A DNA stretch of 64,000 bases from Tetmemena sp. SeJ-2015. Lineage: Eukaryota > Ciliophora > Spirotrichea > Sporadotrichida > Oxytrichidae. The stretch covers positions 1 to 64,000 of the forward strand of contig JAJKFJ010021722.1 in NCBI GenBank assembly GCA_027382625.1, read 5' to 3'. Positions within the stretch are counted from its first letter, which is position 1; each line of letters starts with the position of its first letter. Below the pieces are notes generated by a model. It saw nothing but the letters and a program-made list of their open reading frames with translations. It was not told the origin of the DNA and made no database searches. The position numbers were made by a program, and so were the translations under genes. Shown piece by piece: positions 47,148 through 61,361 of the stretch.

Positions 47148-50100
47148 AGTATGGAAGAGTCCCACTCGCGTTCCTACGCATCTTCTTCTAATAGAGCGAA
47201 TGCAGAATCTGATGGAGGCTATCTCAAATTTTAGCCGAATTCAACTCTCAATTCAGCTTCGAATACGACCTAGGCCCCAGCAACAATCAGCTGGCTAAGT
47301 GGCGGTGCCGCAAAGCAGCCTAATCAAGTCCAAACTTCAGCAGGGAGGGCTAAAGGTAAAAGTCCTGAAAGAAAGCCAAACATAGACAATTTGAAAAATA
47401 CTCTGAGCTCACTCATTGAAGATAAAAAGATTATCAATTTTTAAATGTCCCTTTAATTGAAGAAAAGGCAACTTTAGAAAGACAGTTGAGAAGTGGTAAC
47501 GCACCCAAGTCTCAAGAAGACTTAAGATTTGAGATAGATTTAGCTGCAAACAACATCAAGAGAGTTCAGGAGAAGATTCAGGCAGCTCAAAGTTCCAACC
47601 ATCTCTGAGGTAGATTTTAAGCTTTTTATTTCTTTTTTCAATTGATGTCAAATCTTTAAATTTTAACATTGGTAAATATAAAAACAACTTAAATATAATT
47701 TTTTTGTTGAGGCTTATCCTGATCACTACAAAATATATATCACTGAAGTTTTATAGAGCAAAGGTCAGAACAGCAAGATAGAGAGTAATTACAATTAATC
47801 TCTTTTTTTAGGGCGAAGTCATCATTTTTAATGGCAACATTAATATGGTTGCAGTATTAAAGTAAAACTAGTTGATCCAAGAGCTGAATCAAGTCGAAAA
47901 TATTTAGCTTTAATGATAAAGAGATTAAGTTAATTCGCAGTTGCAGTAACTTGATGACTTCGTTTCGACATAACAAGAGATGATTGTCAAAATGAAACAA
48001 AAGCATTTGGCATGAATCATTATGTCTTGTTGAAAGCAAGTAGTAAGAGCTACATCTCAAAGATCTTTCCAGCTATATTAAATATAAGTATTACATTGAT
48101 CTAATTAACACAGTTTTAGAGCTGAAGAAGAAAACATAAATCATTAGAGCCTATCAGGAAGTATGACTCTAGCAAATCATATTTTAGAATGTTGGATCTA
48201 AATTAGCATTATTTATTATAAAGTGTAAGCTTAAATGAAAGACGCAGATGAACGAACTTTGATTATAAACAGAGTTGAGGAAATATCAAGAGAATTCAAT
48301 TCTAGAATAGATGGCTCAAATTCATTATTCGTTTTATATAGAACTTGATTTGGAAATGTCACATTGCGAAGTAAAAGTACAAAGCGATGAAACTCAATCT
48401 ATAACTATAATAAGATGAACTAAATACTCAAACTCAAGAAGCAGATTTCTCATAATTTCATGTTGGAATAATTTCTCTTAAATGTTGCACTCTCCAATGA
48501 AGTCAGAGTATACCTCAAAGATTCAGAAGAAATATCAAAGCTGAAAGAAGCAGAGAGATAGTAAAAAGCAATCATAGATTAATAAATGTTAGGAGACGGA
48601 GAAGTAGTTCTTGGTTTGACTTAATATTTTTCATCTTTAAAAGATATTTTAAATTCAAATTAAAAGTAAGAATTATATACAAAATTTGAACTTTAAATGG
48701 AAAGGGACTCTTCAAGAATCACACTGCCCAGCCACATCGACTTCAAAGAGCAAAGGATTAGATTAGAGAAACTTTAAGAAGCCCTTGTTGAATCTATATA
48801 ATAAGTCACTACAAAAGAAAGTCGTACAAAATAGAGGTAACTTATCTATTAACAATAGAGTCCTCTTGTTTAACATTTTAAATAGAACTTTTAGCATCTG
48901 TCTGTGGCTGCTCTCTATAATTTTATGATCTAAAAGCAATTTAGTATATAAGTTATAAGAATGCGAATCAATATGCTAACTACTTCTAGACATCGAGGAG
49001 CAAATTATTAAAGGGTAAGTAGAGAGGACAAGATTAAGTAAATCAATCAACAGTATCCAACCACAGACGACGCGATTAGGCTTGTAATTTAAGTATCAAT
49101 TAAACTCTTAGTATAATTTAAAGTCATCAAGAAGTTAGAACAAGAGAATGAGCTCCAATCTAGGTTTATTAAGAAATTAAATGAGTAAGTCATGCTTTTG
49201 AAGACACTCTCAACTACTGGATAGAGTTTGGACTAGAGTCTTGTACCTGGTTCAAGGCTAAATCAAAAGCTCATTACTAGCTCTCAAACTCAGAGAAGTG
49301 GCTAAAACTTGTCCTTATATATAAATTAAAGTCGAAAGGGAGGTCAGCCTTCTCAGGTAGTAATACTCAGATTCAAAGAAGCCAAGTAAATCAAAATCAC
49401 CTGAAAGAGCTAGATAGGAAAATTATAATAAAAGAATAGCGCAAAACCCTCTATCTAAATCTATTGAGAGATAGCCAGAGCTCACAAGATCTCAATTTTT
49501 CTCTTTTATCTTAGCTTTCAGTGACACCAAGGCATAAATTCAAAAATGAGAGTTAGTTTTAGTTCACCTCATACGATCTTTCTGCATACCAACATCTCGA
49601 AAAAGATTAGCTGCTACTTGTTGTTCAAGATCTTTAGTCTCAAATTTAAAGCTCCCTTGCAGCTCAAGATGCTGCTACAGATCAGCAAAATTCAAAGCTA
49701 AGTAACTCATTTTCCTTTACCTAAACTGGTTAATCACGATCTGTGAGATCAAGAAGTTAACACCCTGGTGCACAGTCGAGTAGTTTAAATAGACTAGCTT
49801 AGTCTTAGAATGGTCCTAGCTACTATTAGCAAAACTTAAGAGGTTAGAGCAATAGCTCGATGCACACTCAACACAGGGCAGATATGAGGGGCTTGAATTT
49901 GCTGCATCAAGAGATTAAGGATTTAGAGAAGAGGCATTTATTCATCGTCAAGGATTTCAGTAAACTCAAGGAAGAGAGGGAAGTGCTCTTATAGGAAAGA
50001 GATTAAGACTATGCTCTTTGGGAAAAAATGATGAGTCATGTATTGTAAAAATGATGGACGATTATTCAAAGGTCTTGGATTAGCAAGATGCCTCAAGCTA

Positions 50101-53100
50101 AGTTTTGCAACTTAATGAGATGCTTGAAAGCAATTATTCCATATAACTCAGTTATCTATAAGAGTCAAAGATCTTGAGTTAAATGACAAAATGAGAGATA
50201 TAATTGAGTTGAGAAGACAAGTGCAGTCAATAGGAAACTAAGAGCCATTAATTAGAGAGCTGAGATAAGAACTAGACAGACTATAATAATTTGAGCAGTA
50301 GATGAATAGTACTTAGGGTCTAGCTTTTGATTATGGTATAAATTCACAAAGAGAGGTAAAGCCTAAAGTTAATTTCATTAAGTAATGGTTGTTTGTTTTA
50401 TTTTAAAGTTGCAACTTCAAACAAGAGTATTTAATGCGATGATTTTATAATAACTAAAAGTGCAGATTCGAAGTATATGGTGGAGAGGTATGAAAAATTG
50501 AAAGTACAGTATGACGAGTTAAAGGAGAAGGAGAGGAATTTGTCTATAAAATCATCCCAATATAACTACGGAATCTCTGATCTTAAATAATTATAGAGTT
50601 GAAGTAAGCTGTAATGGAAGTGTATTTGGGCAGATAGCAATCATTATGAAACTAGATGAGGAATAACGACTCAAGTGAGGATATAGATTATTACACAAGA
50701 GTTCTAAAGAACGCTATTCAAATCATCTACGAAAACTAAGCAAGCCACAATTATTCAGCTTAAATAACATAGATAATAACTGCTAAGGTATCATCTATTT
50801 TTGGCTCAAAATTAGACCAGAAAAATATAGAGGTCATCTCTTAACTTTAGAAGTCATTTAATGATGCAATCTCTACTATCTATCGATTAAGTAAGCAACT
50901 ACCTTATTAATTTTAAAACCTTAAATAGAGAGTAGTTATGACTTTTTGGAGGTAAAGTGTCACATTAAATAAGTTAAGATAGCTTATCTTTCTACACTCA
51001 ATTATGAAAAGATTTACAATAGCTCAGACCAAACTTAGCTGCTAGATGTCAATAAACAACAGATGAATTATAAAGCTTAGATTTCTCTTAATAATAAGGA
51101 AAATAGTTCATAACAGAACGAGCGTTAATTTATTATTGGTTATGTTTAAATTTTTGAATGAGCAAAGCAATTATAACTCTCTAGTTCAAAGGTTGCACTC
51201 TTTTAATATTGGGCATATGATTGAGTTTGCCTCATCTTCACCCTATAGAGAGTCGACTATGCCCTCCCAATAGAACTTCGATTTGAGAAATCAGAATTAA
51301 AGAGCACCTTTCCCCTCCTACTAAAATAGTTCCTCCTCAAAGTCAAATCAGCCTTCAGCTTTCCATCAAGTTAATTAGTCCTTCTCAAATCCAAAGAGTC
51401 CCTCTCATCCCACGGCTAACTAGCCCCAATCAGTGATAGACAAAAAGATCAACTACCTCAATTCAAAGCTCTAAAATGTGATCTATATATTAGAGAGAGA
51501 TAGACTGAGAAACTGTAGGATGAGATAAAAGAGAGTAAATTCTTGAACAGTCAAATGGAGTCTGAACTACAAAGGAAAAACGCTAAGATTGTGTCATTAG
51601 AGTCCTTAATAGAAGACATGAATAAAAAGATCGGAGAGCAGTAGAAGTATATTGATCTCCTAGAATAAGCAAATAAGGAGACTACACAATTAAATTTAAA
51701 ATATCTTTACAATAGTAGTTCTTGGTTGAAACTCAAAAATCATTGAGGGAGCATGATAACCTAATGAGGAGTCTAAATTTCAAAGAAAATGAGCTAAAGG
51801 AGTACATCCATAAAAGTCAATAGCTAGAGGAAAACTCAAAAGATACAGAGGTGCTATACATAAAATTTAACTAAAGTTTAATAGCATGAATTCCAAATTC
51901 ATTCTGTAATACAAAGAAACATACAAATTCTTAAGAGCTAATACGAAAGAGAAAAGCGGTTGGTGGATGAAAAGGTCAGACAATTGACAGAGCTGTAAAC
52001 AACATCAGTTAATGAGAAAACGCTCTTGAAAGAGAATTTAGAACTTAAGAATATGAACATGGAATTGAATAGAGTGATTAAAGAAGAGAGAGCAGTGACA
52101 GAGGAAATGAGAAACAAGCTTCTGAGTTAGATTTAGCTAATGACTCAAAAAGTAATAAACATTGAAAATGGTTGCGCCAAAGAAATTGTGCTGAAGCTAA
52201 AGACTATGAGGAATGAGATTATCTACAAGGTAAATCAGCATTAATTTGAAAAATAAAAGGTATATCTCATATAAATATTAGACAAGTCTCTTTATAAATA
52301 AATGATCAGTTGCTAAATGAAACTGTAGACTCAATTATCAACGACATCATGACAAAGGTTAATCAGTAAATCAAGCTAAGAGACAATCCAATTAACTTTT
52401 ATGCGGTTTTTCTTTATCTTCAGAAAGCTGTCAATGTGTTGCAAAGTGAAAAACAACAGTTATATGCCCAGACTCAGCAGTTGCAATTTTCAATTACTTA
52501 GTCGCAAACACTTAAGAAAGGCTCGCTGGCTGTGGCAGGCGGAATTATGCGTTCTCACGCTGATTATAATAGCTTTGCCCATCAGCCTATCTAGTCAGTT
52601 TCTCCAAAAAGGCTTTTCAATCAAAGAATACAGGGCATGCAATCTATGCATAATTTAGACCAAGCTATGCATAGCCAAGCCTTAGGGGGACCCAGTGTCT
52701 TCCTTAATAACCCGATGATCCTCTAATCATAAGGATCTGTAGGAAATTTCTAGGTTAATTAAACCCATAAGATAGGAGGAGCATAATAAGATTAGGAAGA
52801 GAATTTAATAGAGTATCTTCAAGCAGAAATTGCTGCTCTAAGGTAAAAGAAGGATTAAGTTGGTGCCTAGAATAAGCAACTGCAAGGGTAATTAAAGGAA
52901 ATGGAGAAAAAGCTTGAATAAGCTGATATCTTTTCTAGAAGAGATAACCTAGATAATTATCAAACGCTGTTTTCGCATGTGAGAGATATTCTTGCAGAGC
53001 ATAGATAAGAACGCTTGCTTGATGACATTATTAGAAGGCCTCTGAAAACAAAGTCCCACAAGGATACGAATGGAGGATAAAATACTCTTAACCACACCTC

Positions 53101-53938
53101 CACTTCTTGTGTAGTAAATATGTTGCCAGTTGAAAACAATGAGGGCACCTCCAATTCAACTTTCATCTACAATGAGAATAGCATGAAACTGCTAAGTGAT
53201 TTGGAATCTCTACTTCCTCTAGTCACCAAGAGTATTTACTTGCTACTAACTGAACGGGACAAACTCACAGACCAGTTAAGAGAATAAGCGAGAGACATAG
53301 AATTGCTTACTTTGCAAAGAGAATAAGATAGAGCACTCTTAGATTAAAAAGAGGACAGTGATAAGCAGTATGTGAGGAAGCTTGAGTCTGACTACAAAAA
53401 TGAGCTTGCTTATTTAAAAGCCGAGAAAGATCAAATCGTGCAAAAGAGCAAGGACTTTGCTAAAAACTTCTAACAATTACAGGCAGAAATTGCAGATAAG
53501 AAAGAAATCAATAAGCAACTGAAGTCAGAGAACAAATAGCTCAGAGACGATATCGCTATGTTAGAGGAGAAAACAAAGAGAGCGTATAGCGATAAATATG
53601 ATAAAGAGCTGACTCAGCAAATTCAAAATGTGAGGGAGGAGTCTTACTACAAGGGTAGAAGAGACTGTTCAGACGAGATGACCACTGAAAATCACAAACT
53701 TAGGGAACTAATTGAATCATTGAGAAAGGAGCTCTCAGAGAAATCCAAGAAGGTCATTGAACTTCAGTTTGAAGTTGAAGAGCTTAATAAGAACAAGAGA
53801 AAGTAAAGTTAAGAAGTGGAGGAGCTATACGTTAAACTGAATAGAGAGCGTGATGGCCAGAGAGAACTCTAATCCAAATTAGATTCTCTTTTGCAAGAAG
53901 TTAGCTATTTGAAGAACGTCTCAAGATAAATACAATGA
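47148..53938 (+). CDS. Long coiled-coil protein
   Basis: A candidate start is ATG 47148 (MSMEESHSRSYASSSNRANA). A low-complexity Ser/Gln/Pro region precedes LKNTLSSLI/EEKATLERQL, joined across the IES at 47415-47463. Very long stretches of heptad-like sequence follow, for example IQELNQVENIQ (about 47870), LHQEIKDLEKRHLFIVKDF (about 49910), RELIESLRKELSEKSKK (about 53710) and ELQFEVEELNKNKRK (53760). The end is at TGA 53938 (SYLKNVSRQIQ). Several frame shifts mark further IES or introns, so the model is approximate and more than one gene could be present. Composition suggests a structural scaffold of cilia, centrosome or cortex; no specific family is assigned. Confidence 0.55.
47415..47463 (+). 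other. IES, 8-bp pointer ATTGAAGA
   Basis: ATTGAAGA at 47415-47422 and 47456-47463. Removing 41 nt joins NTLSSLIE to EKATLERQLRSGN in frame. Confidence 0.8.
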
Positions 53939-54073
53939 GAATAGTAAACTTTAATTCTAGATGATTTATTTAAAGGATATATAGCAGCTAGATATTAAGT
54001 GTAGATATTAAAACTTCTTTAATAAATAATTCGAGGTAGATAAAACTGTTCTTAGAGTTTTAAAATAGTAAAA

Positions 54074-57000
54074 ATGAATTAAAGAATGAGCAACAATGCT
54101 TAACTTAATTTGGAGAACGACTTGAGACTTTCTCAACACTCGGATGATAATTCGAATCTCTTGGAAATGTCAAAAAAATACTTCTATTAGAAATTTCATA
54201 TTAAATAAATGTATTTGCAAAGAGACCTGAGTAAGATAAGCAGCGAGGATGATAGAAGTGGGGTGTCCTAAACTTAGAATGATCATGATAGACCATACGA
54301 TTTAAATATTAAAACAGAAGAGCTCAAAGCTCAAGTCCAAAAAAAGGGACAAACTAAATCCTCTTAGGGACAAAGAGAAAATAAATTCGTAGTCAACTAG
54401 ACTAAATATAAAAAACTTCTACCTTAAGGAAAATGAAATTAAGTAAATATGTAGTGAATGAGGAACAGCTTGTTAAAAACTTTTTGATGGACGCTAGAAG
54501 AATGTCAGAGAGAATAGTCGACAAGAACTATGACTCTTCGAAAGGAATTGCTTAAGGTTCTCAAAATACAGCAAAGGGAGGTTAAAACGTAGCGGCCTAC
54601 GAATATAAGACGAATCTAAAAATACCAAATTTTGACAGAGCCTTATAGAAGCAGATAATCTCCTTTTTTATTTTAATGGATATTTTATATATAATTGAGG
54701 AGAAGTAGCTCTAAATTTAAGGTAAAGTTCCTAAGACTCAGCGGCAGAAATACTCAGGAAAGATCATTTATGGGGAAGCTGGAGGGAAGGGACAGCACCA
54801 AAAAGTTCAATCTATGCATAATAAAAGCTAGCAGATAAATTAATTTCATCATTATTTAAATTTTATGAGCAGAAAATTTAGCAACAAAGAGATGCACTTC
54901 TGTCTCCCAGATAAGCTCACACGAGCCACAGTAACTTCAACGCGTTACATCCTTAGAGTTAACTTCCCAAGGGCTTAGTAGGCAGCTAATCTATGGTGGG
55001 ACTTGCTTATAATCAAAGCCACTCTGGAATCATAGTATTGGGCACGAAAACCAAAAGAGCGAATGACAATAAGCGAATCAATTAATCTTATAGCAAGATC
55101 ACCGAATTTATGCAAAATAGTCCTCAGCAAAACTCTGCAAGCAAGAGATTTTCTCATCTCACAGATAGTCCATATTAGTCGAACTAAAGAATAATTTTAT
55201 CTTCTCAATGATCTTTTTATCGCTTTATAATAAAGTGTGGGCGGTTCTTTAATTACGAACTAATTAGGAAATATAATCGCTAAGCACGAGGAGGCAAAGG
55301 TAAGAGTCTAAATAGAAGAAAACCCAAGGCATAAGTAATCTCGACAAGCTCTAAAAGAGTGCTCATCCTCAGCCTCTCTGATTACTTCTACCCAGTAGCT
55401 TAAAAAATAGTTTGCCCCTCCTAATATCTCTAATCAGTCGGCAACCCCTGATCAGACTGCAAAACAGTCTCAGATAATAGTTCTCACTTCAGATAGAGCC
55501 CAACCAAACTCTCAATCCACTAATCTTAACACCATTTTTCAATCTTAAAACTCCGTTCCTAATAAAGTCCAAAATAGCAATCCTTTCAATAGAAAAGTCA
55601 TTAATTCAACCATTTTCCCAAAATAGATTGACTTTGGAAAAGGATTCGTTTCAAAAGATACTGCCTAATAAAGCAGAAGGAAAGTAGAATCAAGTACTAA
55701 TTAAGTCTCTTAAAGAGAGAAGTCCCTCGGCAAGAATAATATTGCTATGGGATAATAGTAAGTAAATTTTCCAGTAGAATAAAGTAACACTGAAAATATA
55801 AATAATCATTAAAATATTAATAATAATTAAAATAAAAAAATTAAATTAATACGAGCAAACTAATAAAAAAAAATTTTTTTATTATTTAAAATTTTAAATT
55901 TTTTTTGAATGAGGAGCTAAAATCGAGATGCTAATTAGAGCTCAATGAATAACACTCTAACCTCTCAGTATTCATCAATCCACCCAAACCAGTCCTTCAT
56001 TTCTTCTCAACCATCAATAAGTCTGAAATAGTAGCAGTAACACACTCAAATTAACCAAACGAATTCAAGCAGGATAAATTAAACTTATTCACAGGTATAA
56101 GCTTCTAACTAAAGCTCGGGCCATTTAAGTAATTAATCTCAGCTGAGCAAAGTTCAATTCAAAAAGAACTTTGCAGCTCCAATTAGTAAGATAGACCTAG
56201 CAACTAGCATTGCCACATCTGAGGGAGAAGTGTGGAGAGAAATTTTGAAGTTTTTTAACCATTGGCTTCTCCCGCCTATCAAGCTCAAGACTTCCTACTC
56301 AAAAGCTGAGGTACTTGACTATAGAATTATTAAAATAAAATTATAATTGAAATGACTTGATCAGAATTTTCATTAATAAGATTGGAGAATTGGATAAACT
56401 GACAAACTACGAGCGATAAAAAGCTGACGAATTCAAAGAAGAGACTGTATTAATGAGTGAACAAGTTGAGGGGTGGAAGTAGCAATACGCAGAGCTTTAA
56501 AATTCAATAGTAGATGTAAGAAAAGAGTTTCTGAGGCATCAGGAAATGGTTGTCAAGATGGAAGAGTGTTAGTAAGAGCTCAAGCAAACATTACTCAACA
56601 GTCTTATAAACATTTTTATTAGCAAATTTTGATTGTCTGATGTGCCTATAATATGTTGATTAATTTCGATTCTGAGATTTGAATTTTAGACTTTTACAAG
56701 GATCTAGAAAACTACATCTAGGAGAATAGGTACTCTGATTAGAGTCCTGAGATTATCAGACATTTTGATGTGATAGGAGATCTGATTTAGCAGCATGGTC
56801 TTTATTCGCTAGACTTTGACACAGAGAGAATATAGTTGCTAATAGATTAGATTCAGGATTACATTAAAGTGAGAGATGTAGAGCAGAAAATCATACAGAT
56901 AAGCATGAATGACCAAGCCTTACTTCTTCTTTAAATTAATAAGAGTTCAAATAAAGGTTTGAGATAGTGTTATTTTACTAAGTGATGAAGATGATTATGA

Positions 57001-59939
57001 TAAAGAGGGCTTGAGAGTGAAAGTAAAGCGCCTTGGACTATAAGACAAATCTGGCTCGATGGGTCTGGTCGGAGCAAACGATAAGCGAATAAGCAACTAG
57101 AGTAGGCTTGCAAACTCTAGACTTTCTGGAATTCATATGCCTGCCTCTACAAGCTAGACCAGAGGAGCAAGGCACAGTTCTTAAACTGGCCACTATACAG
57201 TCGCTAATGGTTCTTAGTGTGTCTGCAACGGAAATCAACTCTTCTCATAAAAGCATCTTAAAGAAGAGATTAAAGACAAGACTGCAATCATCAACAGAAT
57301 GAGAGAGCAACTTCAATAATCAATGTTTAACAGGTATAATAAAAGTATGATGTAAACTTGAACATAAGATGAAGAAGATCATTGAACTCAAATATCAACT
57401 CAAGAGAGAAAGAGACAAGGATTTCAAAGTCAGACAGCATCTCATGTTCAAAGATTCTATTATTAAACTTGAAAAGGACTATAACCAATTAGTAATTAAG
57501 AATACGAAGACCTAACTTGACCTGTAAACAGAGAGGGAGGAAAATGAGGGGATGCGATTAGAATTTAACAAGCAGAAAGAACTTCTCAAAGAATATTCAA
57601 ACGACTTGCATGAGTTGCGAAAAGTCTTGAGTGAGTCAGATGGTTATCAAAATCTAGAGGGCACAGTTAACTCTCTTATCAATCTTTTAGTGAGCAAGCG
57701 AAACGATCAGCTTTCAGCTAACTAGCGGTAGTAACTTAAATCTGTATTTGGGAATAACTCCATGCTCTATAAGTTAAGGCAGAGAGTATAAGCGGCTGAG
57801 GAGCATGTTGCAAATCTTAGTCAGGCTATAACTGGCTCTATCAGACTTAATCTCAACTTCAATCAAATTTCACTCATGCTTTAAATGAACATATGATACT
57901 TTTAGGATATAATAGAAGATTAGTGGGCGACACTTAGGCAAGTCTATCAAGCTTTTAGAGAAACCTCATTTGATCAACTAGAAAATCTGAACTTGATGCT
58001 GTTGATGCAAGTTCTCTAACCTCGATTATCTGAGCAATACTGTGATTAGTGTGAGAGAGACTTTGCTACTCTTATTATAACCTTATAAAAATGTAATTAT
58101 GCGAGTAACTCTTCTAGTGCAATTTAAAGAAATAAGAGTCCTTGTGGCGAAAGAGAGCACAGCAGAGGAGATGAGTAAGGTGCTTGCGTAAAGCGAAGAC
58201 ACAGATAGAATAAATCTACTGTAGATGGTCATGGACTCTCAACAGTAATCATTGCAAGGTGAAAATGCTAGGCGAAAAAGAACTAGAGAAGAAGATGAGT
58301 TGAGAGATCAAAGCAGCACCAAGATAATTTAATTCTTATTTTCAAAGATTACTGTAAATAGTTTTACAAAGCTATAATAAAAATTAAAGAGAAATTCAAT
58401 AAGGAACGACATGAACATTCTTCAGATGATAGAAACGCCAAAGCAAGACAAGAAATATGATTTTAACTTCACTGGTTACAAAAATTCACAAGATAATGGT
58501 CTCAAATCTGCCAGGCCTCCCCTCAATTAATTTGCAATCACTAACTAAAAGCTCAATAAGAATTTTTCAGAGAAGTAAATAATTAATCTTCTAAATCTCA
58601 CTTTTTCCCTTAATTAGGTTTGAGTTTAGTTTGAATAGTAGTTTAAACCAAAGCATCAGTTCAATTTCAAGAATCAAGAAGATAATGTTCTAAGAGGGAA
58701 TAGGAAACAAACAGATCAGGAAGATTCGCTTGGAGCTGGAGATATCACGGATATAAGATTCCATTCGTTTTATATAAATTAGTTGGATATGAATGTATAG
58801 GACTTCTAAATGCTTTTTGAATAGTCTAAGATAGTAGGAGATGATCGGAAAGGCCACAAATGGCAGACACGATTCAGCTACTAAAATCAGAGGCAGGGGA
58901 GGCCGATATATACTTTTAAGCTGGCATACTAAATATAGCTATAATTCGGCTTATGATTAGTTTTAAATTTTTTTTTCACCATCGTCAGGTCTGGCTCAAT
59001 TCAACAGGCCTCACAGGGAGAAGAATACACACACTCTAGACAGAGGAACAATTTTTGAGGTTAAAATCTCGTCTGTTGGCAAATACTTTGCAAACAGCTC
59101 CTCTTCAATTTGGTTAGTGACGGCTTTTCTATAAATTGTGTAACAGAGAATGGAGAATAATTCAGAAGAGTGGGGTAAGTTGTACAATAGGAGCAGCTTT
59201 GCATTGAATCTGCCTTTGGACTTAAATAAATTTTCTCAATAAAGGAGATTCGCAAAAATGTTTAATTCGAATAAAACCTCAACATATAGACTTGGAGGAT
59301 AGCCCAGGCTCACAAAGAAATAACTCCGCATGAAGATAAAGGAACTCAAAGTCCAAAATGCTAATCTGCTAAATGCAATCAAGACTTTCTAATCGAGACA
59401 ATGCTATAATAAGTTTTATATAGATAGAAGATATTAAAACAAACTCAACAGAATCCAACCTTGAATTGATACTTAAATTATTTACCCATTCATGATATTT
59501 GAATGAGTTTAGTCAGACTTTGAACGTCTCTCAAGTGAATAAAGTGACTACCAACGATTCAATGACTCTGTATGATCAACAGCAAATCAGATCCATCCAA
59601 GGCTTAATAGTATCTTAAGGAGATTTTTAATTTTTTATAAAATAGACATAAATGATTTGATTCTCTGACTAGGCCATTTGCTTAAGACTTAATCTGGTTT
59701 TCTTTATTTATTGAATCCACTTTAACTTAACTGACAGGTTTTCAAGTCCATCATAGAAATAACAAGTGAGTCTGGAGTTAAATGAGATGCTGCAAATGTT
59801 CCACCTTCAGAGCGAGACTATAGAATCTCTAATTCATGTGACTGTTTAAAACTGAATGATGAAGGTAGAGGCAGAAGCAGTAGTAGTAGTAAGTTTATTA
59901 AAGATTTAAAACAACAATCTTTAACACACAATAGATTGA
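54074..59939 (+). CDS. Long Gln/Ser-rich and coiled-coil protein
   Basis: ATG 54074 opens MNQRMSNNAQLNLENDLRLS. A disordered Ser/Gln/Asn-rich N-terminal region (54300-56200, for example IIVLTSDRAQPNSQSTN, SSGHLSNQSQLSKVQ) leads to ISKIDLATSIATSEGEVWRE and FFNHWLLPPIKLKTSYSKAE. Helical and coiled-coil blocks follow: NKIGELDKLTNYERQKADEF, ELKYQLKRERDKDFKVRQHL and QRRFAKMFNSNKTSTYRLGG, then LRMKIKELKVQNANLLNAIK. The last block is ELNEMLQMFHLQSETIESLI, ending near TGA 59937-59939. The frame is interrupted repeatedly, and a split into two genes (around 57300 or 58600) cannot be excluded. No recognised family. Confidence 0.5.
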
Positions 59940-60102
59940 CAATTTTTATAAGTTCAGTTTTTAACAAGTGAGTATAACCTTATCAATTAATTTATTCAAG
60001 CTTAATAATTTTAAGAGAAAGCTGATCTGAACATTTCAAACTGATTAGTCTAGTGTGTAAGTGATAAGCATCTTAATAAATAAAAGTCTTACTACTCATT
60101 CA

Positions 60103-60128
60103 TGAATCATCATCATCATCATCATCAT
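60103..60128. repeat. Trinucleotide microsatellite (CAT)n
   Basis: About eight CAT units lie just downstream of the MDR paralogue's stop codon. Confidence 0.8.
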
Positions 60129-60159
60129 TCTATCTTACTTAATTCTTAGAATAATCATA

Positions 60160-61361
60160 TCAGTTGCACTGGAGGATAATCTTACCCTGAAGATTCTTGT
60201 CGTCTATCTGTTTAAGGGCTGAGTCCCACTCCTCTAATTTCATTTCCTTGGCTACGTTTGTGCCGAAGATTTGACCTCCACTCTTGAGATCCTCTGCTAT
60301 TCTATGGAAGAATTTGTGCTGGTTCTCCTCGTCAAGTTCTTCTCTCATAAAGCGTTCCAAGAAAAAGCCCCTTATTCTCTTACTCTAGAAATAGAAGTTC
60401 TAAAATTAAAAAAATGCATAAAAAAGTCAGAATGAAGTTCTGAGCAGGAATCTTGAGGTCTTCTTCAGTGAGATTACCCATCAGAATCATCTCAGACTTA
60501 GCTGGCAATTTTACAAACACCACTAAGAATTCATAAGTATATGATAAGATTTGTTAAGGATTCTGCCTGGGAAGTCGCCTCCTTGCATGCTGATATAGAT
60601 AACTTTCTGTCTATCCTTCAGAATTTCTGCAAATCTGTCTTCGAAGTCTCCTGCTGACTAGTCAAATGCGTTTTGCATGTTGAACTTGCCTCTGATCTCT
60701 TCAAAGTCAGTCTTATTTGTAGCTACTGGAAGCACTTCTTTAGTAAAATAATATAATTCTAGAAGGTGCTAAGCACTTCAATGTTCACTTGTATTTATTT
60801 CTGATATACACCTTAATTTAATTTATATAGTTCTCCTTTTAGAAGAGTTTGATAAGCATTCTCGACATTTGAGTGCCAGCGCCATCAATCACTACGATTT
60901 CAGCCTTGCAATCTCTCACTAATTTCAGAAGACAAAGTGCAGTCAAGGGATTCACTATTCCGTCTGCAGCCATCCTCAGGTCTACGTTGTTGTCCAAGAA
61001 GAGTAAGTCATCCTGATCCTTCACTACATATTGAGACCAGCCATCGTGGAAGAACGCAACCTTCCTGCCTCTAAGATTTTAGTCAAGTCCTTGGGCGATA
61101 TCTTCGATGGTGCCTGAACCCTCTGCCCCGCATATGCACTCGTTCTTTTTGCAGCAAGATTCCATAAGTAGCTTGTCATACTAGTTCACAGAGGAGAAAG
61201 CCACTTTAATAAGCACCTGATTGGCCTCTAGTTTAGGCATATCCTGCTACACTAGCTTTAAATTTATTAGATTTCATTTAAATCTAAATATAAGTTGAGA
61301 GCTTGAAGTTTCCCTCTCTGTATCTTACTTGGTTGAATGAACCCTTTTGTTGTTGTTTCAT
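60160..61361 (-). CDS. MDR-family NAD(P)H oxidoreductase, paralogue A
   Basis: Medium-chain dehydrogenase/reductases are cytosolic or mitochondrial NAD(P)H oxidoreductases (quinone or enoyl reductase types). The start is ATG 61361 (MKQQQKGSFNQ). A GT-AG intron (about 61328-61248) joins DMPKLEANQVLIKVAFSSVN in frame. It then shows ESCCKKNECICGAEGSGTIE, the GroES-like region (RKVAFFHDGWSQYV), NVDLRMAADGIVNPLTALCL, EIVVIDGAGTQMSRMLIKLF at the position of the cofactor loop, and a C-terminal EDLKSGGQIFGTNVAKEMKL ending at TGA 60160. The region 60790-60370 contains IES or introns. It lacks an obvious catalytic-zinc motif, so a zinc-independent reductase is likely. The neighbour B is a tandem paralogue. 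Confidence 0.75.
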